Shown piece by piece: positions 23,218-34,742 of a stretch of 64,000 bases of DNA. The position numbers and the translations under genes were made by a program. Below the pieces are notes generated by a model, which saw only the letters and a list, made by a program, of their open reading frames with translations, had not been told where the DNA came from and searched no databases. The stretch comes from Lobosporangium transversale. Its lineage: Eukaryota > Mortierellomycota > Mortierellomycetes > Mortierellales > Mortierellaceae. How positions within the stretch are numbered: position 1 is the stretch's first letter; each line of letters starts with the position of its first letter. Where the stretch lies: the NCBI RefSeq assembly GCF_002105155.1, contig NW_019028979.1, forward strand, positions 1,178,001 to 1,242,000, in the 5' to 3' direction.

Positions 23218-24248
23218 AATGATTTCTTTTATTTTGTATTTTATTCAACTTGATGTGTGAGACAATGTGTTGAGTGGTAATGTTGTTAGATGTTTTATGC
23301 GTATATGCTGCGATGATGGAGCTTTATTTTTTTTTTTTATTATTATTATTTTTTGTAATGAATGAACAAAGTCATCAAGGCGTGGAGTTTGCCATTGCCT
23401 AAAGTTGGGAGGTTGATTGTATGAATGAAGTTGTCAACAAGTTTTACAGCAAGTCTTATACGTAAAAAAAAAAAAAAAGAAAAAGAAAAAGTATGAAGGA
23501 GACAAAATAAAAAAAAAATAAAAAAAAAAAAAAAAAAAAGCTTTTGGTCCACTTTGTCCATAAAACTTTATAGTGTGTGATAAACAGGCCTGTTAAAAAC
23601 CATTTGTGCTCGAGCTAATTGGGCAAGGTCCAAATGAAATATTGTTCATGTACCGCGGTAACAAGATCGCAGATTTAATAGCAATGATGAAAAGATAGAC
23701 GGCATTTGTGACCAATTGCCAGCCTTAGTTCAGAAGCCAAGGAAACGTGAAAGCAAGGTGAGATACAAGTAGAACTGGGACCCAGAAACAAAAAAAAAAT
23801 TTTTTTGAAGGAAGAGAACATTGCGAATGATGTCGTCGGGACTTTTGCAGCCATTCTGTGATAATCAACCATTTCACTTTTACTGCAGAGCCAGTTTAGT
23901 AAATTTTTACAGTAGCTCAGTTGTAAACTTCCTATTTGGCACATGACTATGTCGATCACGACGCGAACAGGATCTAAATGGCCACTGGTTTGCTAGACAG
24001 GTAATAATAACAGCTCAAAGTCGAAGTAGCCGCTTTGGTTTTTTCTTTCTTTATTCCTAATTGGTTTGTCCAATGTGACCGAGCTTTTCTTATTCTGGGA
24101 ATCACTTTGCGTCCATTACGTACAAGCGTAACCGTTTCAGTATACATCTTCTTCCTGTCGAACTGCATCTCCTGATCGATACTTCTTTTTCTTTTTTATT
24201 ATCCCAATCTTCCAGAAGTAACGATGTCTCTTCATTTTACTCTTCTCC
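23218..24248. other. Divergent intergenic region between ERF4 and dolichyldiphosphatase
   Basis: Promoters for both genes. Holds A-rich tracts at about 23463-23540 and a short A/T palindrome near 23790 (A then T). No gene or RNA recognised. Confidence 0.5.
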
Positions 24249-25320
24249 ATGTCTGCTCTAACATCAACTATTTATCGACCCAAACTCAATAGTTCGGTCC
24301 AAACTAATGGATGCAACAAAAATCAACAGCGAATTCGCTTGAGCTCACAACCACTACAGCCGGAACTACAGTCACAGGTCTCCGAGACCAAGACTATCCT
24401 CGCATACCATACTCTGACCTCGTTATCTTTTACTCATATTCAATTCTCTCCGTCCAAAAGGTTTTCTAAATTTTTCGCCTTTATATCCCTCTCTCCTTGG
24501 GGAATTCTATGTGGGAATCTGGCCATTATCCTTGCGATGCGAGATCTAGTGCCCCTCATCGTGTTTCTAGGACAAGTCTTGAATGAAAGTGTCAATCGAT
24601 TTCTAAAGAAGATTAAGCAAGGTCGACCCACAGGTAAAAAAAAAAAAAAAAAAAAAAAAAAACTTACTTTTTATTTTTGCCTTCAAAGAATACCTTGGAG
24701 CTGGATACGGAATGCCTTCAAGCCATGCACAATTTATGGGTTACTTTGCATCTAGCATTACCATCCTAATGTACCAAAGGTAAAAAAACCTAACAAAAAA
24801 TCATGCCATGTCAAAGCAAATGCAAATAAAATAAACTTTTGTTGATCTTTCTTGTCTTAATCCATTTTCATAAAGAGGGACGGCACCGGACGCTATTTTT
24901 CCACACATTACTGCTGGCTTCATAATCATCTGGGCTCTTTTGGTTATCTACTCTCGGTAAGGTTCTGCTTTTTCGTAACAGTTGCATTCCAACATCTTAT
25001 TGCCTTTTTTTTGAGTTATTGTTAGGCCCATAATACTCATTTTTTTATTATGTTAATGTCTATAACATTGAATACCAAGTGCCCATCTTTATTATCATAC
25101 CTGGCAGCAGGTCGTCGTAGGAGCAATCTGTGGAATTATATTTGCGCTGATGTACTTTTCCTTCATCAATAATGTATTACGCCCTTGTGGTTTCTTTGAC
25201 TGGATTGTGGATCATCCATGGTCTCAGCAACTGTACATTCGTGATACAGATGCCATCTCAGACCGAGCTTTGTCTGACTGGGAGACATGGCGGCAGCTTC
25301 GCATGCACAAACACCGCTAA
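24249..25320 (+). CDS. CWH8: Dolichyldiphosphatase (DOLPP1/CWH8, PAP2 family)
   Basis: ER membrane phosphatase that converts dolichyl diphosphate, released by N-glycosylation, to dolichyl phosphate for reuse. Four exons (24249-24633, 24689-24779, 24876-24956, 25080-25320) join in frame to 265 aa. The PAP2 phosphatase signature is complete across three exons: KKIKQGRP (motif 1), YGMPSSHAQFMGYF (motif 2, P-S-S-H as in this subfamily) and YSR|AHLYYHTWQQVVVGA (motif 3). Hydrophobic helices lie between them. The start codon is the first in-frame ATG, but the N-terminal 50 residues are poorly conserved in style, so the start is uncertain. Intron 1 contains an A tract. Convergent with heme oxygenase. 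Confidence 0.9.
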
Positions 25321-25636
25321 TAAAAAACTATTAGCTAAACATTGATCCTAAATTAAAATAAAAGACAGGTTCTCTTTTACTCTCCTGAATGAATGAAATT
25401 TCTTTACATGACACACAGGCTTCCAACTTTTCAGCGGACAGCCCGCCAAATGTTACTTGGTGCCGCAAAACTTTTGATTTTACATTCCTCTCAGTTACAA
25501 TCGCATGTTTTTTTTTTTTTTTTTTTTTTATTATTATTGTTATTAGGGATATTTAAAAGAGAAAATTATGGAAATATATTACAAATCTGTTGGAGGGAAT
25601 AGGAAATTGTTGCAAAAGCTTTTTGTGAGTCCTACT

Positions 25637-26510
25637 TTAGGCGCTAGACTTCAAACCAACAGCAACAGCAATGTTGTTGATGAGAGTAGCGGGTGCAAGG
25701 GTAGAGAGGAACCCTTGGGTTGTGGCCGCCTCCTGGACCTTAAGAGCCTCCTTCTCTTTTTTGGTCAATTCGAGACCAACGAGCTCATGGTCAAACTCTT
25801 GGAAGATGTCAATGTTTCTAATAAAGGCCTGGCAGGACTCCTGTACAATTTGCTTATGGGTCTCTTCATCGACTTCGACCTGGTTGAGACGGATACGGTA
25901 CTGTTCCTTGAACTCGTTCTTGTCCTCAATCTCATCAAAGTTATAGAAGGCAACACCCTTACCCTCGGGCAGGTCGTTGTACTTTTGGAGCTTCTTGGCC
26001 AAGATCTGTCCACCAGACAAATCACCAAGATAACGAACATAAGCATGAGCGATCAAGAGCTCAGGCTTGGTGGTGCTACAGCGGTTGATGGCATCAATGT
26101 AAGCCTGCTGAGCAGGGGAGATGGGAGTAAGCATGTCACGCCACTCAGGACCATTGAAGAATTCGAGATCCTCCTCTAGAGCTGCCTTGCGAGAAAGCTC
26201 CTTGGGGAAGTAGATGAGTTGGATATTGGCATTATCCTTATTATCATTAAGGGCCTTCTCAAGAGCACTGGAACATAATTATGAAATAACTTTAATCAAT
26301 AAAAGGTGTTTTTCGCGTTTTTACCATGATGATAAAATAGAATTGTTTCTTTTTTACTCACGTGTAGACATGGTACAGAGAGATGAGGAAGCGACCATAG
26401 ATAGCAGGAGAAAGCTCACCCTTGAAAAAGTACTTGATGAACTTGGAGCGCTCAGCTTCAGCATGGACAGTCTTGGTACCCTCTTTGAGATCAACAGCGA
26501 GAAGAGCCAT
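25637..26510 (-). CDS. Heme oxygenase
   Basis: Cleaves heme to biliverdin, iron and carbon monoxide, using reducing power from cytochrome P450 reductase. Exons 26362-26510 and 25637-26267 join in frame to 259 aa. The proximal heme ligand lies in GTKTVHAEAE (His16). The signature HAYVRYLGDLSGGQIL, which carries the distal-helix Gly and Asp needed for oxygen activation, is intact. FNFDEI-type residues (FYNFDEIED) follow. The C-terminus (PATLINNIAVAVGLKSSA) is mildly hydrophobic and shorter than the tail anchor of animal HO-1, so membrane anchoring is uncertain. Probably iron or oxidative-stress regulated; no specific site was recognised. Confidence 0.93.
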
Positions 26511-29109
26511 CTTGTATGTAGTTGCTACTAGAATGATATAAAAAAAAAAAGTGTAAGTTTTTGAGTTTGCATGAGCTGTGAAATGCAACCTCATTCGTCA
26601 GGAATGACAAGAGCTAGCACCTACGGTGGTGGTGTATATGTTGAGGTGGAGGTGGGAGAAGATATTAAGGCAAAGGATGGGGGGGGGATGTGTGTTATGA
26701 GTAAAGTAAGAAAAAAAATAAAAAATAAAAAAAAAATAAAAAAAAGCTGGAGTGAGGAGGTCTTTATATATTATTTCAGAAGCAGCCAAAAGGTATGTAC
26801 TTCTGAAAAGAAGCCATGGTAATTGTTGTGGTGGCGGACGTGAGCAAGAGTAAGAGAGCCTGGGCTAACTGACAAATGGCGTCTTTTTTTTTTTTTTTTT
26901 TTTTTTTTTGATTTTGAGTTTGTGTTTGTATTCAATCCAATTCAGTCCATCTTGTCAAACTATCGAATCTGATAACAAAATCTTTTATGGCCCTCCGTCT
27001 ATCCCCGCAAACTCACATTCTGAATTCCTTTCTCCTACTCAGTCTTCGCCCTCTTGTCCTCTGAAACTTACTCACGGCACACCCAAAAAGAATAAAAAAA
27101 AAATACGACGCGGTCTTGTCTCATTCCAGTCAGGTTGACAGTAATGAGTTATACATCATGCCTCTCTTCAAGACTCTCTCGTTTCTTCATGACCAAACAA
27201 AGGTTCTGAATATATTTAATGTTGAGCTCAACATATTGACAATTAGTCATGCGTTGCTTGTTTATGGCTGACTGAGTTAGTCTTGATAGAAAATTGGAAA
27301 GAAACAAAGACGATGGCGACAGTCATGCATGGAGCTCCAAAAAAAAAAAAAAAATAAATAAAAATGGACACTAAATTATATATATTTGGTCAAGAGAATG
27401 CAAAAAAATCTCCGATTGGCTGATTTTCCACGTACACAGAGACTTCTTGTCACGTATTACTCTAGTTAAACGCGCGCCTTCCCTATTATTCATACTTGTC
27501 CTCTTGATTCAATTACTATTAATACCAAAGAAAAAGAATAAATGTAAAAGAAAAAACTGTTCATTCTCATTCTTCATCGATAAACATATATGCAAAAAAA
27601 AAAAGTATGGCGCCAATGTTATGCCTGACTCTGGACCCAGGAAGGAGAAGGACCCGAATCGTTGTTTTGCCACGTAAACGCATGTTCATCTGTTCGACAA
27701 AAGGAATACCGAAGAAACATTGATGTGTACAAGCCGTGCTAGTGCACTTCTGTACTGCCATAGTTGGTATGCTTTTTCGTCTAGCAATCCTAGGCACTGA
27801 GGGCTTTTTTTTTTTGCTTTTTTACACAACATTAATGTACATTTCCTTCTCACATTGCATGTCCCTCAGGTGAAACAGACAAAGAGTGAATGGAACGACT
27901 AGTGTATTCCAATTAGAAGACCAAGGCTATTTTTACGGTCTTTCAGTGCTTGATGGCCAGGACACAACCTCCAATACGAATAAATTTGGGCGCTGCCTTC
28001 CTTTATGCACGTGACCCAATCTGTAGGAAATGCGAAAACAAAAAAAAATATTCATTTTTCGTCCAGCTGTGTGGTCTTTGCAAAAAAAATTGACGATGCA
28101 CGTGCAGGTCACCCCGTGGGAAGAAAAAGGCAACTGTGCCTATTCTAAGACAATAGAAATGAAGCTGCCTGTTCATTACGCGACCCATACATAATAGCTT
28201 GAGACTATTTGCTTCTTGATGTAATTACTTAGTTAGCTTCACACACATTGTCATCAAAAATTATCTCGGCTAACCGCTTACTGCCATAACAGGATACTCC
28301 TTCACCCAATATTTTACAATGTCTTTAACCGAATCTTGAAAAAGATCTGGATTCGTTCTTCTAATTTCCCTTGCATAGTATTTAACGGTTTTTATTTACA
28401 CTCAAGCTGATACCACGAACAAGGTGCAATGCATTACAAATTGATTACATTCATATCCAGTCTGCTTAAAAAAGTTTTTATTGCCAAGAGATGAAATGAA
28501 CAAAAGCAATGTAGGTATTGGGGGTATGAAGCCAAGCTGACACTTTAAAGAGAGAGAAGTGTTATCAGCTCTGATGACAAGTTGAAACGATTTATGACAG
28601 AAAATAAATATGAGCACAAATGAGAATTAAATATTTCTTTGGGGAAGGGGCAGGAAGGGTCTATGTCTTGGCATACACATGGAGACATTCTCCACATGTG
28701 TATGTAAAGTAAGGGCCAGCAGGAGTCCATTAGCCAAGGGTTGCGCATGATCGTCAGAAAGGTTCCTCTGGAAACAAGCCACGGTGCGAGTCTAACATTT
28801 ATAAAGAACATCGGTTTCATATTATATCATCAAAACCTTTTCTCTTTAACCTAGGGTAGCCGATTAACTCTACCCCAAAGCCTTTTGCTCTTTCAACCTT
28901 TTTTTTCCCCCTCTTCTATTGCTCTTCTCTTTCCCGCAAAGTATACAAATATATTCATGCATCACTTCTACTAGAGATCAACTTTACTTGCGAACCAAGG
29001 AAAAGGAATACCCCCCTTTTTTTCTTTTTTCTTTTCTCTTCTATTCAGTTCCTGAATTCTATCCTATTACCATCCAAAACTCACCAGAAATATACTATAA
29101 GTAGCAACT
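26511..29109. other. 2.6-kb intergenic region, no gene recognised
   Basis: Starts with the heme oxygenase promoter (G8 run near 26679, A-rich tract 26708-26744, T tract 26884-26909). The rest has ordinary base composition, only short unconvincing frames, and no tRNA or rRNA that I can recognise. The last 250 bp are CT-rich and look like the promoter/5' UTR of the TMEM135-like gene. Confidence 0.5.
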
Positions 29110-31777
29110 ATGGATGATGCCTGGGAGAACTTTCTCGAGGCCATTGCCGGACTCTTGTCTAAGGCATTGACAGATAAGGAAACAGAGAAGGTCATCGCCG
29201 GATTTAACAATTTTCAGCAGCGGTTGCAAAGACTAAGCAGGTATATGTCAACGCTTTTAAAATTTGAGAACAAAACAAAAAAGAGGCGGACTCGAGCAGA
29301 ATCAATATTAAAAAAAAAGGCAGCATTTACATCTGTCATCTAATGGACAATAAACTCATTTCATCTTGCAACATTCATTCATCTCAATTAGTCATAATCT
29401 CCGAAGGCTCCATCTGGAGATTACAGAGAACGAAAAGCAAATCAATAAATGCAAACATGAGGGCAAGACATGTACCCAGAATGTTACAAGAGGCTTCTTC
29501 AAGACCTGGGCCATTGGCTATGTGGCCAAGTACCTGATTGCAGTCTTGCCTGCACTCTTGACAGGCAAAGCTTTTAAGAAGTAAGTGTTTCTCTTATCTA
29601 TCTTTCAATAGTTACATTGGGCGAAAATTGGGGGGAAACACGGAATGGTTTCACAGTTCACCATTCCTTCCGATTCTGATGCAGCTGGATGCTGTGGGTA
29701 CCAGAGCGGGTAAATGGTCATTGTTTTTGACTATTGTGAGACCAATGTGTCACTTGCACCAATCGGCAAGGTCTAATTTGATATAACCAATAAGACGGAC
29801 TATGGGGAATAGTTGGTGGCAAACTGTTACCAATGATATCAGAGACAGCGGGACAACTCTTCCATCTGGACTAAGGGGAGCTATCAACAATTCAGACGAA
29901 TATCTGGACACTGTACGTGTGGGTCAATCTCAAAGGACACGTGTTGAAGATGGAATCGGATCGGATGGCATTTCTATTGCCGGTACGCACTGGGAGTGAT
30001 GTGAATAGAGATCAAGTCTATCCATTTCTAGATGAATTACCGAAAACAATTTTTACCTTTTTTTACTCCGTATTCTGTTTGTCTCATTCACATGCAAAGC
30101 AGATTTTCATTCTTAGTTCCTGACATATGCTCATCACATCTTTTGTAGTCATCGCTGTGATGCTGTCGACGCGTTCGCACCCGCCACTCTTTTATTTTTA
30201 TTTTTTTTCTCACGTTTTCTGATGACTATCGTACGCCTTTGCATCTAACCTATATCGAAACATTCATTAAATCGATGTTAGTCCGAATATCCTCAAGAAA
30301 AGTGGCGGAAGTGACACTATACGCTTTGCATTCTTCCTCTCATCATTCATATCAACCTATAAGGGTGTGCTCTGCACTATGCGCCAATTCAGGCCTGATC
30401 ACGAAGGAGATCGACTCAATGCATTTGTGGCAGGGTCCGTCGCAGGACTGACATTGACATTGGACAAGAACAAGAGCCGCAGGACTGCGCTTACTTTATA
30501 TATTTTCACAAGATCGATCCAATTTGGATCAAGCTATGCCATGAAAAAGTGGGCAGAATACCGTGACGCCAAACGATCTCGAAATCGTCTTGCTCTTAGA
30601 GATGCGGTAGAGCGATCGGGAGAGAAGCAGGAGTTGATCACTAGAAACGGGTGGGATGATATCCTTGCAAAAGTTATGACTGTTTCTGCTGCAACGATTC
30701 TGATGTCGTTGACAGCTTCTGTGAACTTGTATTCGTGTGTGATCGAGCCCGAGGCGCTCCCACGGTCGTACTGGAACTTTTTAATGCAACATTCTGGATT
30801 GCCACAGAAGTTTGGACCTATGTTCCCACCACTTATGGAGACTTTCAAGGCGCAATACAATATTCTCAAAGAGTTGCCTGGCGGAATGGAGAACGTAGGA
30901 ATTCCAAAAGGCATATCATCTAGGGATTTCGTGGCAGAGAACATGTCTCCAAACATTGCAACCTTGATCCCGGCTCATCTGCATCACGATTTCCAGCTCT
31001 GCGCTCTATTGCATCCGCTAACGCCGTGTTCCGCACATGCCTTAGACGTGATCACGGGCGAATTCGGACGAGCCCTCAAGATGTATGGAACACTCAATTT
31101 TGTAAGTTCATAATTATAGGCAAAAATTAGCTGTCTATTCAAATGCAGTTCCATCTTGGTCTAGATTATTGTTTATGTTGCAACATCAAAGATGTTCACG
31201 CTTTGCTCTTTTATTTTTTTATCGTAATAGATCGTAACCCTTGTCTTCCAGCATAAGAAGCTGGCCACTCAACCTAAGGAAGTTGCTCACCGCTATGTCA
31301 AGTCAACCCTGCGATCTTGCTTATTCTTAACTACCTATGTCTTGGCCGCCTTTTACGTCCCATGCCTTATGCGCAAGATTTTCAAGAAGGAGTTTCTTGG
31401 CACGTAAGTTGCCTTGGTGTTTTATTACACGTGTGTATTTTGCTACTAGTTGTACTCGTGTCATCTCATGTACAGTGCATACTTGCTATTGTTCATCCCC
31501 TGTTAGTTACCTCGTCAATGGTCTTATTGCAGGATTGGCTGTCTTGATAGAGGCCCCTGGTCGTCAGATGGAATTAGCACTTTACTGTTTGCCTCGTGCT
31601 CTTGAAACCGCCTGGAATTTATTGTTGAAACGTGGTCTTGTACGCAACATCTCTCATGGTGATATTGCATTGTTCAGTGCCTCCATGGGTGTTATGATGA
31701 GCCTGTATCAGAACGACCCAAGTGTGATCAACAAGCACTATCTTACAGTCCTGACTCGCGTGTTTGGACGTAATTAG
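29110..31777 (+). CDS. TMEM135-like multi-pass membrane protein (Tim17/22/23-related)
   Basis: Animal TMEM135 acts in mitochondrial dynamics and peroxisomal lipid handling. Five exons (29110-29240, 29407-29580, 30282-31101, 31231-31403, 31507-31777) join in frame to 522 aa. Features: Cys-containing N-terminal region (CKHEGKTC, ...KYLIAVLPALLTGKAF); GSDTIRFAFFLSSF; RLNAFVAGSVAGLTLTLDK and TLYIFTRSIQFG, the Tim17-like helices; a Cys/His cluster LHPLTPCSAHALD typical of the family; and a second Tim17-like repeat YLVNGLIAGLAVLIEAPGR. Intron 2 is unusually long (about 700 nt). Tandem with EMC4, about 300 bp apart. The fungal role is inferred. Confidence 0.82.
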
Positions 31778-32084
31778 AGAAGAGTAGTGGAGATAGAGAG
31801 TAATAGAGGCTTCTATAGACCTTTAACCCATAGTTGGATTGTCTTTACATGAAAAGGAGACTCCCAATGAAACAATCGCAGGACAAACCACTCGTTTCGA
31901 ACATTACAAAGGACGAGAGTCTTTTTTTTTTTTAGATCAGCATGACAAAGCCACAAAGCGATCCCGTGCTTGGGACATCATTGCTTTTTAGTGTAATAAA
32001 AAAAAGTTCCATGTACATTATCATCAAGTAGTACCATCAAACCTGCGGAAGCATTCAACAGAATCGCCTTGAAAGCTAGAAGCC

Positions 32085-32984
32085 ATGTCGACCACCACTA
32101 CACAGCCCTGGAAGTTTGATTTTACATCCGTCGATGCTTCATAGTATGAAACCCTGGAAATTCCCAGTTTGTTATTCTCCGTCTTATTTTTATTCAAGAT
32201 GAGATGAGAATGTCAGGAATGGGCATATTCTCAGTCATCATCAATCTTGTTTAACCTCGGTCGGTCATGCTCTAACATCAGGAGTTTTGCCGCGGTTTTA
32301 CTTATTAAAAAAAAAAAAAAAAAATTAGTACCAAGACCAGCATTGCAGACCCACCAGGATATATTGGCTCAAAAGATGTTGCGTCGCGTGGACACGTATG
32401 TGATCTTTATTCTTGCTTTTATTCCAAATTATGATCCAAATCGACAAACAAAAATCACTCATTTGTTTGAATTTACCTTTGTCGAAAAAAAAAAATAGAA
32501 AGCAGCAAAGAGGAGCGAAATGGATCAAGAACTGTTGAAAGTCAAGGTAAACGAATAATTGATTGTCACAGAGCTGTTAATCTCACAGGATTAGATTAAT
32601 TCAATGCACTGCCTCTATCTTAAAATTTTGGCAACGGATTTTATTTTTTTCTTCTTTCTTCTAAATTATCACTTCATTGTTTCCTATAGAAAGCATGGGA
32701 TGTCGCATTGGCTCCAGGCAAGAGGTACACATGTAGTTGTAATGTGGCAGTGGAAGAGCATTAGGTTTTTCTATCCTTCGACTTTTTATGACTAATGCTG
32801 ATAATAAACTTTTTCTTCTTTTTCCCTACAATGCCTCAGCCTTCCTATGCAGGCATTCATGCTTTGGATGTCTGGTAATAGTGTTCAGATCTTTTCTGTT
32901 GCTATCACGGCTATGTTGATGTTCTCACCTATTAGAGCACTTATGAGCATGTCGCAAGGTTAGTTGAACTATAAGCCAGGAAGG

Positions 32985-33018
<34 letters not shown>

Positions 33019-33302
33019 GCCATGTTAAAATTGTTCAAGTTAAAGGGTGGATTAACTAATCGAAATATATTGTTTTTCTTGTTACTACTTTAGTTTTTGA
33101 GAGATATGAAACTGTTTCACCAGTCAAGGTTAGCTTCATGGACAGTAAATTGGCGTTTCCGAAAATGACATTTGTGGCAATGCAGATCCTCACTATCTTA
33201 TTGGGAATGTGGAAGTTGAACTCTATGGGACTTTTGCCTACATCTCATTCGGATTGGTTAGCCTTTTTGGATCCTAAGACGCCACTTGAGTATACAGCAT
33301 AG
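32085..33302 (+). CDS. EMC4: ER membrane protein complex subunit 4
   Basis: Subunit of the EMC insertase, which puts tail-anchored and multi-pass proteins into the ER membrane. Six exons (32085-32143, 32329-32395, 32499-32546, 32690-32724, 32840-32958, 33094-33302) join in frame to 178 aa; the human protein is 183. Signature blocks: ADPPGYIGSK; KAWDVALAPGKSLPMQAFML, split by a 35-nt exon; WMSGNSVQIFSV; SPIRALMSMSQVFERYE; and LLPTSHSDWLAFLDP at the C-terminus. Two to three membrane helices are visible. Intron 1 ends in an A18 run just before its acceptor and intron 5 has a long A tract. Confidence 0.94.
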
Positions 33303-33776
33303 TCCTAAAATAAAAATAAAAATAAAAACAAAGACCTTTCGTTTCTCCGTTCTAGACTATCGAATGCTCGTGTACGATTATAAATAATGAAGGAGCGCGT
33401 AAACAAATTCCTCTTCGCGATGTATGTATCTCTACGCGAGTTTACATTTTAACGATTATCTATGAATGAGATCCAGGTACTGCTTATAAATAGCTAATGA
33501 CGTTATCCCAGATTGAAATCATGGAAAGAAGCAAAGACTGCGGGTAAAAAGAAATCCCTAAGTTAGACAACTCCATTGATCTTCTCTGCCAAGAAGGAAG
33601 CATGGTTTTTACATAAAATAAAGTTTTTTTTCTGAGGAGAGGCTGAGAAAAAATTTTTGACAACATGAGGCGCGGCGCCAAGCCATGATGCGATTACGAC
33701 TTTTACGAAGCACAGACCTGAGTATGCATGAGCTTATTCCAAAGAAGAAAGGGATTCATAGCGAAGTGCGTTTGAG

Positions 33777-33784
33777 TATAAAAG
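33777..33784 (+). promoter_or_regulatory. TATA box of the NmrA-like gene
   Basis: TATAAAAG, 140 bp upstream of the ATG at 33924. It is followed by a CT-rich leader and a CAA-repeat 5' UTR (about 33843-33915). Confidence 0.6.
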
Positions 33785-33923
33785 GAGCTCCCTTCCCATC
33801 CTTCTTTCATTATCAACTCATCATCTCAACAATACAAATTTTAACAACAACAACAACAACAACAAGAACTTGGCTACTAACTTAACAACAACAGTAATAG
33901 CAATAACAACAACAAGTACTAAA

Positions 33924-34742
33924 ATGTCTTCTTCTCAGTTCATTGCTTTCTTTGGTGCCACAGGCGGTTGCACAAACGCTTGTCTCGTTCATACCTTGAA
34001 TGCAGGCTTCCACGCCACAGCACTGGCTCGCACACCCTCTAAATTGATCGATATGCTTCACGGTCAAGGTATCAGCCAGGCAACCATTGATGCGCAGCTG
34101 ACTATCATCAAGGGCGATATCTCCGATATTGCCGCTATCAAGAGCGTCCTACTTTCTAATAAGGACAACAGCAACCCCGTCCTTGCTTCACAAATCATCT
34201 CCGGCATCGGCGGAACCCCTCAATTGCAAAGATCCCTCAAGAAGCCTGTAACCATTGATAATCCTGAAATCTGTGCCACCGCCACCAAGAACGTCATACA
34301 GGTTCTTCAGCAAATCTATACTGAATTCCCAACCACGATATCGCAACAGCAAAAGCCTGTGATTACTGTCATTTCAACTACAGGGGTCTCAGATGTAAAG
34401 GAAGATGTACCCTTTGGTTTCCAGTTCCTTTATCATGTTCTTTTGGCGGATCCACATAAGGACAAGAAGGTGATGGAAAAGCTCATTACTGAAAACACCC
34501 AAGAATCCGATGCCTCAAAGCGAGTCTTCCGAGGAGCGATCATTGTGCGGCCAAGTCTCCTGACGGGTGACCACAGTGTCAAGGGAGGCAAAGGGTGGAA
34601 AAAGCTGAAGACGGGCCAGGAAGAGAAGCCTGCAGTCGGCTATACGGTCCACAGAGCCGATGTTGGGCAGTGGATATTTGAACAAGTCGTCAAGACTGGA
34701 GGCGAGAGCTACCTGGGACAGAGGATCACTCTTACAAATTGA
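33924..34742 (+). CDS. NAD(P)-binding Rossmann protein, atypical SDR / NmrA-like
   Basis: An intronless frame of 272 aa from the ATG at 33924. An upstream in-frame ATG at 33870 lies in the CAA-repeat leader and is less likely. The N-terminus has a beta-alpha-beta nucleotide fold (FIAFFGATGGCTNACLVHTL) with the G-x-x-G-x-x-G pattern altered in its third position (C-T), then an LART segment typical of NADP-preferring members. Later blocks: VITVISTTGVSD, FRGAIIVRPSLLTGD and YTVHRADVGQWIFEQV, all usual for NmrA/NAD(P)H-binding proteins. The substrate cannot be told; such proteins act as oxidoreductases or redox sensors. The TATA box and lack of introns suggest inducible, strong expression. Confidence 0.85.
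   Translation: MSSSQFIAFFGATGGCTNACLVHTLNAGFHATALARTPSKLIDMLHGQGISQATIDAQLTIIKGDISDIAAIKSVLLSNKDNSNPVLASQIISGIGGTPQLQRSLKKPVTIDNPEICATATKNVIQVLQQIYTEFPTTISQQQKPVITVISTTGVSDVKEDVPFGFQFLYHVLLADPHKDKKVMEKLITENTQESDASKRVFRGAIIVRPSLLTGDHSVKGGKGWKKLKTGQEEKPAVGYTVHRADVGQWIFEQVVKTGGESYLGQRITLTN

Noticed and set aside
26511-29109. Possible tRNA or other RNA genes in the gene-poor stretch
   Set aside because: No B-box-like GGTTCGAATCC sequence or cloverleaf was recognised by eye here or elsewhere in the window; a covariance-model scan would be decisive.
30534-30956. 140-aa minus-strand frame
   Set aside because: It is the antisense of the TMEM135-like exon 3, which has a clear family match.
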